Source of the DNA: Pieris napi | Taxonomy: Eukaryota > Arthropoda > Insecta > Lepidoptera > Pieridae | Reading direction: 5' to 3' | Assembly: GCF_905475465.1 (NCBI RefSeq) | Contig: NC_062243.1 | Location: forward strand, 8,022,267 to 8,086,266 | Length of the DNA stretch: 64,000 nucleotides | Shown here: positions 24,901-33,435 of the stretch, piece by piece | How positions within the stretch are numbered: the stretch's first letter is position 1 | Layout: the number at the start of each line of letters is the position of its first letter | Notes under the pieces: generated by a model | The model's database searches: none | Told to the model about the DNA's origin: nothing | Seen by the model: the letters and a program-made list of their open reading frames with translations, nothing else | Position numbers and translations under genes: made by a program

Positions 24901-27528
24901 GTATTGCAAGATAACCCAACTAACATTACTAACACATCTTTTTCCTGCTGCATTTCAGGCCGGACCCGCTGGCTTCCTTAAAAGCTTTTTCTAAGCCCTT
25001 CTCAAGACTGTCGTTCATTTAATTTTTCGTTGGTTTTTTTTCTTTAACTGTCTCTTAACCGCGAGCGATTTCTCCAGACCTAAGCTTTACAATCGCTAAG
25101 TATTTGTATTGAATATTGTAATAAAGTGTTCAGATTATCGTAATATCGTACATCAATACGTCACATGTACTCGTATACAGATTTTGAGTTGGTAACCAGC
25201 ACACAAATAAGATAATTAGTTTAGCATTAAGTGTTTAAAGTTTAATAGTGTTCAGCGGGACTTGTTTTTTAAGATAACGATTGTTAAGCAACATATATAA
25301 GTAGAACTGTAAGTGTCCATTAGTCGATGTTACTCCGCTTTCAATCTTGTTATGCGATGACTTGACCGAGTTATTTTTGAGTTTATACGTTTTGTTACTA
25401 AATAATACTGTTTTTGATTTCTTTTTCTTTTATTTTCACATCCCATGTTAGGAAATAACGCGCGCGAGACAGAGCGAGATAGCTGCGATCGGTGACTTGA
25501 CAAACACGTTGAAAGAAAGAGACAGACTCAAAAGTAAATTAGAGGAGAAAAAAATGAAAGTTATTGATCTTGAAATAGAATTAAACGAATCTTCACTCAT
25601 ACTATCAGAGATACTTAAAATATCGGACGGCCAAGAGCTGAGTAATATTAAAAAGAGCACATTCTTGGAACTGCAAAAGAGTGGTAAGGTAGTGGATAGA
25701 CTCGATAAATGCAGATTTAGCAGGAGCCACAACGACTTACTAAATGTAGGCGAGAAACCACAGATTAACGCGCAAAAACTAACACGTAAAATAACAGATC
25801 TAACAAAGGAGATTGAAATAAAGAATTCTAAAATTATAGAACAGCAACGCAGTATATCAATTTTAGAGGAAGCGTTGCGAGAAAATAATAATATTGCTGA
25901 GTTTGAGCAACTTTTGGCGGTCATAAGAAGCAAAGACGAAAGGATTGAAGAATTGGAGAACATTTTGAATAAGTCTGGTGATACAAGAAAATTCTATAAA
26001 GATAAAAGAATTTTGAAATTAGAAGAAGCGTTGAAGGAGTCAATTTTGATCGCTGCAGAGAGAGAAAAGGTTTTCTATGAAGAAGAGAAAAGGAGGATTG
26101 AAGCAATAACAAAGGTACAATTCAAATATTTTATAACATTGTGAAATTTATTTAAAAGTATCCAGAGTGTCTCGTTTTTTTTTTCAAATGTTTAGTGTAC
26201 TTTTATATTCATTAAGTTTTATTGATTAATTATACAGTATTTACAATTTTCTTAACCTATAAAGTAATAAAAGAAATAATTAAAATGAAAATCAATACAA
26301 ATTTTAACAAGTTTGGTCCCTGTGGCAGTGTACCTTTAACGCTGGCAGCATTTCCTCGATGTATTGCGATACTTATTCGTTGAGCCAGGAAAGTGCCAGC
26401 ACCATCTACTAGACGCCAACTTAAATCTTTAATAAGGGCCTGTGCACTTGAACCACACGGCCCAAGAGTCTCTACTCCAAAGGGAAAAAATTTAATTTAG
26501 TGTACTTAATTTGATTTCTTCAATGTTTTACAAAAAGTTGCTCTTGAAACAAGATGATAACCCTCGATGTTCGTAATTTTGACAATCCAACGTGATTTCA
26601 TCGTGAAGAGTGCCTAAATAAACCGCCATTGAATGGTTATGGTTTAATAATTTCACTTTTTTATTGTCAGATGAAGAAAATGGAGCAAAGATTAAAGTCA
26701 CTACAGAATGGGTCAGTTATGAACTGTAAAACTTGTTCATCTATAATGAAACGGCAAAAAATTACGGAAGAGACATTGCATTACTGTCAAAAACAACGAG
26801 ATGCAATACTACGACATCTATCTAATGTTATGTATGTAATATATGATCCTGCATCCATGCATGCCAATACTTAAACTTCTCCTGAATTCTGGACAAGGAT
26901 AGTGACATTTATAAGTTTTTGATACCTACTGATAAAGTTTTAACTAATAATTATGAAAATTACAGTAAAGATCTTCTTGAAGAAGCAGTTAGTGCAAAGG
27001 ACTCTGAAATAGCTGAACTCGAATTAAAAGGTGTTCTGGATGAAAATGCAACAAACATTTGTGAATCTCTGAAGCTGGAGAGAGATAGAATGCTGAATAG
27101 ATTAAAACTAGAGGTAAACCTTTCTGCTATTCAATGTTATCAATTCTATAAATCAGGTTTCTTCAAAAGTTTTGGAAAACTATGAAATCTTCAAAGGCTT
27201 ATTTTATATTTTGAAAACTTATACAAAAATCCACCCTGATTTTATGTTTCTCTGCAAATTAATTACCCAAAGATTATTTGTTCTTCTTACACACAGAAAA
27301 AATTGCCAGGAATTGCATTAAAAATTTTAAAAGACTTGAATGATAATATCTCCCTTTGAAATAATATAAATAACAATAAATAAATTACAATTTGTTTGAT
27401 TTCCTTTTTAGAATGAAAAGTTGGTGGAATTTCAAAAGGTTACCAACATAACCTGTGAAGAGAGTTCATTGCCTATACTCTCTGACGATATGACGTCAGC
27501 GGACAACCAACTCGTTTGGGTATCGTAG
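9847..27528 (+). CDS. brp: bruchpilot / ELKS-CAST-ERC active-zone scaffold gene (5' end missing; multi-exon)
   Basis: Spliced gene for the presynaptic active-zone scaffold that organises calcium channels and tethers synaptic vesicles (family: ELKS/CAST/ERC, Cast domain). Nineteen exons join in frame with consistent intron phases and GT-AG borders, plus one cassette exon. Family-diagnostic stretches are ELRIETQKQTLQARDESIKK, LDEFRLEIQRRDQEILAM, HIAVLKESLCAKEEHY and RARLNAMQAHH. The product is nearly all heptad-rich coiled coil, so it is cytoplasmic and filamentous. Within the window the Brp-type form has 1597 residues and the ERC-type form 1948, both without the cassette. Drosophila Brp is about 1740 residues, so roughly the first 200 residues are absent. 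No upstream exon was recognised in 1-9846. Three endings are possible: 11659, 24994 and 27528. Family identity is certain; isoform use is inferred from splice phase. Confidence 0.96.
10129..10225 (+). CDS. brp: brp exon b: conserved ELRIETQKQT...LLEMLQNKG block
   Basis: 97 nt, enters in phase 0 and leaves in phase 1; acceptor TTGAATAG, donor GTGAGT. ELRIETQKQTLQARDESIKK followed by LLEMLQNKG is close to identical in vertebrate ERC1/ERC2, which makes this the clearest family signature in the window. Confidence 0.95.
10615..10670 (+). CDS. brp: brp exon c: KEEERQMFQQMQAMAQKQ segment
   Basis: 56 nt that restores the frame left by the previous exon (97+56=153). Acceptor TTTTCCAG, donor GTAATT. 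It ends in phase 0, so it can splice either to the GC-rich cassette at 11285 or straight to 12364. The direct join gives MAQKQ-LDEFRLEIQ, the arrangement I associate with Drosophila Brp. Confidence 0.88.
11285..11548 (+). CDS. brp: brp GC-rich cassette exon d with ERC-type KEARIATLER helix
   Basis: 264 nt (88 codons), phase 0 on both sides, so inclusion keeps the frame. Donor CAA|GTAAGT is near perfect. The proposed acceptor (ATGTGGCAG|GAG) has a weak pyrimidine tract. The encoded AVLETKEARIATLERQVALL matches the vertebrate ERC segment IEMKDTKIASLERNI, and it sits at the right place, just before the LDEFRLEIQ exon. Base composition is strikingly GC-rich against the AT-rich surroundings and the other brp exons. 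The open frame runs unbroken upstream to an ATG at 11177, so this could instead be a first exon of a short transcript. Confidence 0.65.
11549..11659 (+). CDS. possible alternative brp C-terminus by read-through of exon d donor
   Basis: If the donor at 11549 is not used, the frame stays open for 36 more codons (VSFLLDDVRVTTDGRPLRS... to ATTL) and ends at TGA 11657-11659. Third codon positions are almost all G or C, as in the exon before it, which looks like coding rather than intron sequence. An AATAAA lies 440 bases on. This would give a short N-terminal isoform lacking the long Brp coiled coils. The function of the tail is unknown; I recognise no domain in it. It could also be an intron edge that is GC-rich by chance. 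Confidence 0.4.
   Translation, partial: VSFLLDDVRVTTDGRPLRSPDRPVYLARPYRFATTL
12101..12106 (+). terminator. AATAAA, candidate polyadenylation signal for the short brp transcript
   Basis: Canonical hexamer 442 bases after the TGA at 11659. The stretch 11660-12100 has no coding signal. It holds a perfect 13-bp inverted repeat (12006-12018 against 12061-12073) that would form a stem in this putative 3' UTR. Confidence 0.35.
12364..12531 (+). CDS. brp: brp exon e: LDEFRLEIQRRDQEILAMAAK
   Basis: 168 nt, 56 codons, phase 0 at both ends; acceptor ATGAGCAG, donor GTATGT. It contains LDEFRLEIQRRDQEILAM and HIAVLKESLCAKEEHY, both nearly invariant in insect Brp and similar in vertebrate ERC (HIEVLKESLTAKEQ). 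Parallel coiled coil. Confidence 0.95.
12726..12872 (+). CDS. brp: brp exon f: VEELKARLDEKSRMVEKKT ... KINVLQRK
   Basis: 147 nt, 49 codons, phase 0 to phase 0; acceptor TTTTTTAG, donor GTACAG. It corresponds to the ERC segment around VDALRLRLEEKESFLNKKT and KERKINVLQKK. Confidence 0.94.
13365..14110 (+). CDS. brp: brp exon g: IENLEDLLKEKDNQVDMARAR, end of ERC homology and start of Brp-type coil
   Basis: 746 nt, enters in phase 0 and leaves in phase 2; acceptor CATTTTAG, donor GTAAGT. The first third (IENLEDLLKEKDNQVDMARA, SSLEEVIGDKEKQIQQLRE) matches ERC. The rest is repetitive heptad sequence (KSKAELDKAASEVGRS, DKSAAELRRTQAELRVTQ) typical of the long Brp coiled coil. Confidence 0.95.
15833..15896 (-). 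mobile_element. LINE tail fragment (QRGNAASIFGTLPKGT) in brp intron
   Basis: Minus-strand translation SLAIQRGNAASIFGTLPKGT matches the C-terminus of ORF2-type proteins of arthropod LINEs. It is a short 5'-truncated remnant in the intron between exons g and h. Confidence 0.6.
16158..16368 (+). CDS. brp: brp exon h: AQSSVSRLHSERDKAIAELDK coiled coil
   Basis: 211 nt; one base completes the split Arg codon from the previous exon (746+211=957=319 codons) and the exon ends in phase 0. Acceptor TTTAACAG, donor GTAATC. Heptads run LDKAREELERSQATLGKAQ, LDAAHSEIDKLQEKLDKSA. Confidence 0.92.
16466..16787 (-). mobile_element. inverted-repeat-flanked element containing 5S-rRNA-derived sequence
   Basis: GGAACGAAATTCCTT near 16491 is inverted as AAGGAACTTCGTTCC near 16762, enclosing a minus-strand 5S rRNA-like segment (16585-16681). 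The outer limits are approximate. It looks like a 5S-derived composite repeat inserted in the brp intron between exons h and i. Confidence 0.55.
16585..16681 (-). pseudogene. 5S rRNA-derived sequence, 5' end missing
   Basis: On the minus strand it reads AATACACCGGTTCTCGTCCG, ATCACCGAAGTTAAGCAACG, GTACTTGGATGG, GACCGCCTGGGAACACC and GTGACGTTGGC. These are the 5S box A/IE/box C region and 3' end, followed by a T-run. About 22 nt of the 5' end (GCCAACGTCCATACC...) are replaced by unrelated sequence, and a few bases differ (GGGCGAGGTC, GGATGGATGACC). The internal promoter survives, so Pol III transcription is possible, but it cannot make normal 5S rRNA. Confidence 0.85.
17039..17191 (+). CDS. brp: brp exon i: LQVDREKSAYDFESLQSQLDK coiled coil
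   Basis: 153 nt, 51 codons, phase 0 to phase 0; acceptor TTTCTACAG, donor CAA|GTAAGT. Continuous heptads without proline; no domain other than coil. Confidence 0.92.
17573..18218 (+). mobile_element. decayed insect retroelement remnant in brp intron
   Basis: Starts TACTAGCGACCCGCCCCGGC and ends AGAAAGCGACTTTGTTTTAT. It contains AAAATCCGTTCCGTAGTTTC and a GGGACATAGGGACAG block. These start and end phrases are those of a widespread insect dispersed repeat. No coding capacity. Confidence 0.65.
19186..19374 (+). CDS. brp: brp exon j: alanine/arginine-rich coiled coil
   Basis: 189 nt, 63 codons, phase 0 to phase 0; acceptor ATTTTTAG, donor GTAAGT. It contains LIARIQKERDSALAEAASS, a run of AEAAAAAANRAAR and LDVLRERWEKAHQQHQKLT. 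It follows a 2-kb intron that carries a retroelement remnant. Confidence 0.92.
19859..19998 (+). CDS. brp: brp exon k: MEKDDALTELEIMKEKLDK coiled coil
   Basis: 140 nt, phase 0 in, phase 2 out; acceptor GCTTTCAG, donor GTACTT. The split codon AG|A (Arg) is completed by the next exon, which confirms the join. The initial Met codon is internal, not a proposed start. Confidence 0.92.
20096..22265 (+). CDS. brp: brp exon l: 2.2-kb coiled-coil exon
   Basis: 2170 nt encoding about 723 residues without a stop. Acceptor is a ten-T run followed by TACAG; donor CAG|GTCAGT. With the previous exon it makes exactly 770 codons and ends in phase 0 at LVQELEKSQ. Sequence is heptad throughout with recurring phrases such as LEKSQ, RLQAELDKH, RVQAELDKVK and LERTILEMRQIEQ. 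This is the Brp-specific rod that has no counterpart in vertebrate ERC. Gln content rises towards the end (LEKQFQTQQHQLQQLQ). Confidence 0.96.
22927..23025 (+). repeat. degenerate tandem array of TGTCCGG units in brp intron
   Basis: TGTCCGG occurs at 22928, 22948, 22966 and 22989, and CGTCCGG at 23005-23006, spaced 17-23 bp apart. Between them are CTGG-type half units (TTCTGGACGCC, CCTGGATA, CACTGGGCA, TACTGGACAGCC). GC-rich island in the 1.2-kb intron between exons l and m. Confidence 0.65.
23456..23716 (+). CDS. brp: brp exon m: LALQEANKKLQAG ... QMDQMEASLRK
   Basis: 261 nt, 87 codons, phase 0 to phase 0; acceptor TTTGAACAG, donor GTAAGA. Highly charged coil (KLEDARKQFEDNRRAVENK). Joins EKSQ of the long exon to LALQEANKK. 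Confidence 0.9.
23873..24078 (+). CDS. brp: brp exon n: AGGSTAAVTDMNRKLTETQKE coiled coil
   Basis: 206 nt, phase 0 in, phase 2 out; acceptor GTATTTCAG, donor GTAAGT. The AGGSTAAVTD start is a short flexible break in the coil, then KLTETQKEADEVKKQLGQS and MSQEEQAQKEKQIMDL. Confidence 0.92.
24472..24535 (+). CDS. brp: brp exon o: QSVRNLQAKLKSQQQAQAQREE; branch point of the two C-termini
   Basis: 64 nt; completes the split Gln codon (206+64=270) and ends in phase 0 at REE with donor GTAGGT. Both downstream acceptors, 24959 (Brp-type end) and 25452 (ERC-type tail), are also phase 0, so this donor can feed either end. Confidence 0.92.
24959..24994 (+). CDS. brp: brp exon p: Brp-type terminal exon AGPAGFLKSFF-stop
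   Basis: Acceptor CATTTCAG, then eleven codons and TAA. GFLKSFF is the short extreme C-terminus I associate with Bruchpilot. In Drosophila the last 17 residues of Brp tether synaptic vesicles (the brp-nude allele lacks them). The exon continues as 3' UTR to the AATAAA at 25120. The terminal exon makes the sequence after QQQAQAQREE switch from coil to a small hydrophobic tip. Confidence 0.88.
   Translation, partial: AGPAGFLKSFF
25120..25125 (+). terminator. AATAAA polyadenylation signal of the Brp-type transcript
   Basis: Canonical hexamer 126 bases after the TAA at 24994 and upstream of the ERC-tail acceptor at 25451. The choice of end may therefore be decided by polyadenylation here versus splicing past it. 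Confidence 0.6.
25452..26114 (+). CDS. brp: brp exon q: first exon of the ERC-type C-terminal tail
   Basis: 663 nt, 221 codons, phase 0 to phase 0; acceptor CATGTTAG, donor AAG|GTACAA. It encodes EITRARQSEIAAIGDLTN, then charged coil ending EEEKRRIEAITK. It contains two SKDERIEELENIL / KDKRILKLEEALKES-like repeats. I cannot align it residue by residue to ERC, but its position between the branch and the clear ERC block at 26966 supports it. Codon use is more A/T-rich than in the long rod exon. Confidence 0.85.
26308..26490 (-). mobile_element. LINE tail fragment in brp ERC-tail intron
   Basis: Minus-strand translation gives VETLGPCGSSAQALIKDLSW, RLVDGAGTFLAQRISIAI and HRGNAASVKGTLPQG, the C-terminal end of a LINE polyprotein. 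Related copies lie at 39551 and 50515. It is inserted between exons q and r, antisense to brp. Confidence 0.75.
26671..26831 (+). CDS. brp: brp exon r: ERC-type tail with NCKTC motif
   Basis: 161 nt, phase 0 in, phase 2 out; acceptor TTATTGTCAG, donor GTATGT. MKKMEQRLKSLQNGS, then CKTCSSIMKRQKI with a CxxC pair, then YCQKQRDAILRHLSN. The frame needs the donor at 26832; read-through would soon hit a stop. Confidence 0.82.
26966..27113 (+). CDS. brp: brp exon s: ERC signature EEAVSAKDSEIAELELK
   Basis: 148 nt; completes the split Ile codon (161+148=309) and ends in phase 0. Acceptor AATTACAG, donor GAG|GTAAAC. LLEEAVSAKDSEIAELELK followed by LKLERDRMLNRLK corresponds to the vertebrate ERC C-terminal block EALLAAISEKDANIALLEL ... 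LKREKDRLVHQLK. This proves that the tail is ERC-derived. Confidence 0.92.
27412..27528 (+). CDS. brp: brp exon t: ERC-type terminal exon ending QLVWVS-stop
   Basis: 117 nt including TAG; acceptor CCTTTTTAG. After NEKLVEFQKV the coil stops and an acidic tail (EESS, SDDMTSADNQ) leads to VWVS at the C-terminus. Vertebrate ERC ends DDEEGIWA, the ligand for the RIM PDZ domain. The acidic stretch plus terminal hydrophobic/Trp tip here looks like the same kind of PDZ ligand, though the last residue (Ser) differs. Candidate AATAAA signals follow at 27934 and 28473. Confidence 0.88.
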   Translation, partial: NEKLVEFQKVTNITCEESSLPILSDDMTSADNQLVWVS

Positions 27529-27933
27529 ATGGAAACTTTAGAATGCGAGTGATTTTTATTACTAATAACTTAACGCAAAATTCAAGGACATAATTCAGAC
27601 ACAGAAATGTCTGTCAATGTGTGTTCGAAATCTTGTCTTTGAATTATGCATTCGTTTCTTTAACAGGCATTTCTCACAACATATACTGCTAATGTTTTTT
27701 TTTAGAAACGTGTAACTTTGAAGCGTAATTCTAGGATTTAAACCCGTTTAATTAAAAAAAATTACAAACAACCCAAATGCTATAGTTATAATTTTAAGTT
27801 AAAACTAATTTTATATTAAGATAATGCAATTTTACTTCGGTTTTTAAGGTAAAACTTTGGCTTTCATATTAGTTTTTTAGGTTTGTATTTTATTATTTTG
27901 GGGTAAAACAATCATAGAAATACCAATGTGTGA

Positions 27934-27939
27934 AATAAA
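27934..27939 (+). terminator. AATAAA, candidate polyadenylation signal of the ERC-type transcript
   Basis: 406 bases after the TAG at 27528. A second AATAAA at 28473-28478 is an alternative. Between them no coding signal is seen. Confidence 0.45.
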
Positions 27940-28478
27940 TATAAAGTCATGATTACACTGGGGTATAATGTAAAACGAATGACGCAAGGCAAAATGTTAC
28001 TATGATCAAACGTAATACGACGTTTAATGTCACGGGTCAACGCGTATGACAGTTGACCAAATACAACCGAATGGAGCACAACCGCTTCCTCTCTCGTGTT
28101 AAGGATCCCAAAATTTGATTTGTAGTGTGCCAAGTGCCAAACATGTATCCATTCTGTGACCTTATCTATGGTTATCAACTCGTTACTCAATTTTAGTCTC
28201 TCAAATCTCAAATAATAGATATTTTTTTTAATTAGTAGTAAATAGTGATTTTAACGTATTAATGTGTGTAACTAAAACTTGCTGAAGCTGTCTCTTACGT
28301 AAATGATTTTGTTAGATGAGAAATCAATTATGTGAATTAGCCATGTTTGCAGGAGGAGGACATCCCGGCTACTGTACTATGACGTCATAAAGCTAAGTCT
28401 TATGTGTTGTGAACATCTATCACTTGTCATCTCACCCGCTACCTTACCATCGCTTTTCACCAGCCTTACGCCAATAAA

Positions 28479-31400
28479 ACCTCTTCAGAGACTGTCTCTT
28501 TTCTTTTATAGTCTGTGTCATAGCGTCACTTTGACAGCTGTCAAACGTTGACGTTATTGTAAATAGTGTTTTAAGTTGTAACTCTCACACGATGCGACAC
28601 GGAACCATTTATCGAAAAGTAATATTTTTTAATATATTGATTGAGATTGAAAATTATTTATCCTATTCATATACTCTAGCACTTGTTGACTTATACATAA
28701 AGCAATAATATAATCTTCGCTCGTCTTAGATTAACTCGGACTCCGTGTATATTTCTAGTCAAATGTATTGAAACTGCTTATTGTTATTAACTATAAATCC
28801 TATATAATGCTTAACGAGCATTTATTTTAAGCACTAATATTATTTAAAACTAATTTATGAAGTTAAGCAGTCAGAAATTGTGTTTGAAATTACATATCAT
28901 GCACAAAGTTTGGAAATCTTTGGGCATTATCATGGTAGCTTCGATTTTAGAATGTTAAAATGCTTATCTGATCAAGCACTGCCTTAAGTGATAAGTTTTC
29001 TTTGTATCGAGAGCCTACGTAAGCTTTAAGACGTCCGATCGGCTCGGACGTTCGAAATGGAATGAGGTTTGCAGTATTTTTAGCACATTGTGGCAGCTAT
29101 TCAACTACCCACAGGTTAAAGAGCTTTTACATTTTTACAGTCTTGCAAGTGTTAGGCATAGACAATTTTTTGTGAATTGAGATAAAGAATGAGTGAAACT
29201 TGTATGTTATGTTATATCTGTTGAATTATGAAAGTTTTATATGTTGTTCTGATACTGTAATCATTTAACCACGTTAACAATAAATTCGATATTCTGTACA
29301 AAATGATATAAACATAGTTTCTTCAAATCAGATTGCTTTTATGGGGGAGTACATAACACCAAACTGGAAGAAAAATTTATAATGGTCTGCCCATCTCGAA
29401 CTTAAAATAAGAAATACACTCCTTATAAAGGCATTATGAGAATCCCGCATTCACTTGTTTAAAAAAAATGTTATTTCTTTACCTGGGTCCAAATTCATTT
29501 TAATGATTTTTTATGAATTTAAAAAAGTAATATCCTCTATTGACAAAATATATGGCTAAAGTAGTACGTATTGATAGAAAAGCTGCAATGTTGTGTTGAT
29601 ATCTAAGCTAATGATTTAGTATTGATGATCGCTCTTGACTTTGATCATTAGTCGATGGTCTATTCTCAAATCATAGCCAAACAACAAGGTGTAATAAAAT
29701 AAGGTACGATCAATAAAAAAACTAAATTTTAGTGAATTTTCCCTACCATATTTTATTGACCATGTCAAATAGATAAGTTACCGCATTGTTATTGTAATAC
29801 TATTTTAAAATGTATAATTGTATATTTTAGTCATAAATATGTAATATTACAACGCATAAATTAATTTATTATATATCAAATTTCTTTCGATTTCATACGA
29901 TAAAAAAAATACTCTTATATTTAATGGTATCTATACGTAAGATAATTTTAACTTCTACTAATAAACGTATAATGTTGCTACAATAATTAAAAAAATTGCT
30001 TACAAATAATTACATAATAATTTTTGCCAATATATGCGTTGTAATATTCAACTTGACTTTGCAGCAAAACTTTTGTATCGATAAAATGTAGGTGAATTGT
30101 ACGATCACGAAATTAGTTATTGTTAAAGTTCGTATTGTTTCAAGATATATCGACAGATATGCTAAGGATAAATGTTCTTTGAAATATAATATCTTCGTAT
30201 AATATTATTTTGTCTTTCATTTTCACCCTAAGGTACGACTGCAGCAAAGGCGGAGGGGGGTTAACCCCTCCCTGGGACAAAATTAATGGAAAAAGCTTTT
30301 TTTTAATATACCCCCCATGACCCCATGACCCCATGACCCCTACATCCTAGCCTATCAGACACGCAATCTGGCAGATGTGACCGAGTAGCCAAGCAGCAGA
30401 GGAGTGTCGAGATCTCTTAAAAAGGGACATTATTATCTTAAAGGGTTGGCGTCTCCCGCCGGGCCCGGACGACAACTACTCTGGAAATATCGCCATAATA
30501 TTTATGGGCGAGTAGGGGCTCGCTGCCCGGCGCTACCTGCGTTACCTCTCGTGCTATTTTTGTGACTGACATTTATCCAGCTGCGATCTGTGCCCAAGCA
30601 ACATGTCGGATAGCTCATCCCGGGATACCCTCTTGCCAGTCTCGAGCTCCAGATCGCATCTGGCCCTTTCAAAAGTCGCCCAAAACAGCTTTTGTCAGTG
30701 GATATTTACAGATAACAACAAAATATATATATTCTTATAACTATATCTTATTCGTACAAATTTAAACTTTGAGACTCAAACACGAATACTTGATCCGGTA
30801 GCAGTTTATATAACTAATGACTCCAGCCGTGCATGGGAATCTTACCCTTAGAATACCTACTTTTTAAAAGTAAAACATTCAAATGAATAAAGCATTCATA
30901 TACACCTTCTCAACATATCCGAAAAAGCAAGAAAACGACAATACCTAGACAACAATTTTATCAACAACATCTTTCAAGTTACAGCTGATAATATTTGTAA
31001 TTATTAAAGTAGAAATACGTAATACTTTCTTTTAAAATAGTTATATGTTAACGTCATTTAATATTCTTTATTCGAAAGAGCACCATCTATTGAACAGTAG
31101 CGTCACTACAAAGACGTTACTTAGTTCTCCTATTCATCAACAGAGAGCAAATATTGAAAAGTTTTCGTGACAACAAGTTTAAAAAGTATTAAAAGTATCA
31201 TCTGCGCTTAGTATTTATATAAAAAAAATTTACAGCCTGGTTACGTGCAAAACTAGGAATAATGAAGTTCGGACTATAGAAAAAGATGCAAGTCATGTGT
31301 AAGTGAATTTATTCTCAAGAATAAACTACAGGTAAACCATATGGGATATGCAAACCTTTTTGAATATCTTAATAAAAATGAAAGTTTGAAAAAAAAATCC

Positions 31401-32454
31401 GGGAACCCCAATAGCGTGAGTTCGACGGGCGGAACTCTTGCGCACCTGCTTCCGGTGACGTCACTGCAGTTGTCACGTCGCAACGTCGAGTCGTGAGAGT
31501 AAGTTTTATTAATCATAAAAAAGTTTAAAAATAATTGTTAAAATACTCTTTTTTGAATTTGCTTTTGTAATAGTATTAAGAAAAATTAAGATGTTTTTGG
31601 TTTTAGGAAGTTTCTAAATTACATTTATTTCATTTGTTAGGTCAAAAAGGTAAGATAAGAATCCAGCAGGCTTAACGCATACTAAAAATATATCACCCCA
31701 AATCCATTTTGTAAAGTTTTTGAGTGTTCCAAATTCGATAATCCCCAAATAGAGTACAGGGCAGATATTCCTATACAGGTTCCACTTTTCAGCTTGCTAA
31801 ATTATTTCCAAGCCCTCCGTATTAAACGCGTACTAAGATATACCCCGTTACGAAAGCGAACTAAAAAACTGATTAAATTACAGATCCTTCATTTCATATA
31901 AAAATTGGGCAAAAAACTCAACGCCAATGTTAGAGCCGAATTTACACCGCACTTTTTATCAGAATGCTGTGGTTATCCTAATTGGTGTAATAGTCCGACG
32001 CTGCCTCGGGGTGATTAGCGATGCAGTAGGTGCGTGTTCACAGTAAGATTGTTGTATTTGGAACTTGTACAATACACTGATGTACTTGAAATATGTTTAA
32101 TAAGCGGTAGCTCATGAGGTTTTTGGTGATATCTATCTATTATAAAAATACTATTCTTTGCAAGCCCCTTACATTAATAATGACAATCATAAATTTAATT
32201 TAATTCATAAGTTTTCCTGACTTTTTGGATGAATGGTGTCCGGCTCGAAGGACCAATGTGCAGCTTGCCAGCCAGTATTTAACTTTAGACTTTGAAATAT
32301 GTATTTAACTTTATATGTAATAAATGTCACGAGAACCTTTATAGTACTATATGTAGTGTATGTGTTAGCAAGCTGCACTAGATAAGTAAATATATGAGAG
32401 GGTGATACCTACAAACCTAAAAACTCTACGGTTCAGTAAGACCTACAGTAGTAC
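28479..32454. other. non-coding stretch downstream of brp
   Basis: AT-rich with no convincing gene. It holds a short (CCCCATGA)x3 repeat at 30313-30340 and a GC-richer unassigned block at about 30400-30680, probably part of an unidentified transposon. A second GC-richer patch at 31390-31500 includes TGACGTCA. Nothing in it could be tied to a family. Confidence 0.4.
30313..30340 (+). repeat. (CCCCATGA)x3 short tandem repeat
   Basis: Three perfect 8-bp units followed by CCCC. Confidence 0.85.
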
Positions 32455-33435
32455 CCTAACACATAAATAAATAAATACGGAATGTCTGCACCAAGAGACC
32501 TAAGTGACGGAGCTCCACGGTAAGGATCAGAGGTTCAAGGTGGAGAGGGTCATGGTTGTACGTAAGAGTGCATGGTTGTGGTAACTTACTACCATTAATA
32601 ATAATAATAATAATTTTATTAATCAGACAAATACAGTCCATTGATTGATTAGTGAGTTAGTAACAATAGTTTCTTAAGATCTATGTTAGTAGAATTACGA
32701 AAAAGTAGAGTAAAAATTAAGAAAAAAGTAATTAAACAAAACTATTAGGAACAAAGCCCTGCGGAGATGTCGGAGCAGCGTCGTAAATAGGGGCACTCCA
32801 TTCTCTCGACTATCATCCGTAAGATGTTGCTGGAGCTGCCCCGCACCCGGCGCACCGCTTTCGCATAGTGGCGAAAAAGCAATCCACCCGCGTCTCTGCA
32901 AACATTCCTGATGCGCTGCAGAAGCGAGGCAACCCCAGCAACACCCTAAATGCGTTATTATACTGCACCCGAAGCGAGTTGTATGTTTGTCGAGTGAAAC
33001 TGGCCCATAGGCTGCACGTGTAGAAGCTAGTCCAATATGCTCTGAATAATGTGACTTTTACGTCATGTGAACAACGTACAAACCTACGAGCCAGCATATT
33101 TGCTCTCACCGACAACGCTCTTCGTTCTCTCTTTATATCGCCATTATCTTTGAGGTCGGGGAGTAGGACGTGCCCAAGGTATTTAAACTTACTAACTCGC
33201 TGTAAAACACAGTTGTTAATACTAACCGTCGGCACATTTTGTAGTCTCCTCCTCCCTGACTCAAACACCATCACTTGGCTTTTCTTGGCATTATAGATAA
33301 GACCATGGGATGCAGCATATTTTTCACAAATAGCTAATAGTTTTCTCAACCCGCATACAGAAGCGCTAAGCAGCACCATGTCATCAGCATAGCTTAAATT
33401 ATTAAGGTTAATGCCATCTAATAGTTTAATTTTCC
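32455..33435 (-). mobile_element. 5'-truncated LINE with reverse-transcriptase C-terminal part
   Basis: On the minus strand the frame opens in the RT domain with NLSYADDMVLLSASV (catalytic YADD) and runs through KSQVMVFESG, KFKYLGHVL, RANMLARRF and VQYNNAFRVLLGLPRFCSAS to about 32813. There it is broken by a frameshift; the rest (GSSSNILRM-like) continues in another frame. A (TAA)n-like run near 32600 sits at the 3' side. It encodes the thumb and C-terminal part of a non-LTR reverse transcriptase, is non-autonomous, and is too short to be functional. Confidence 0.88.
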
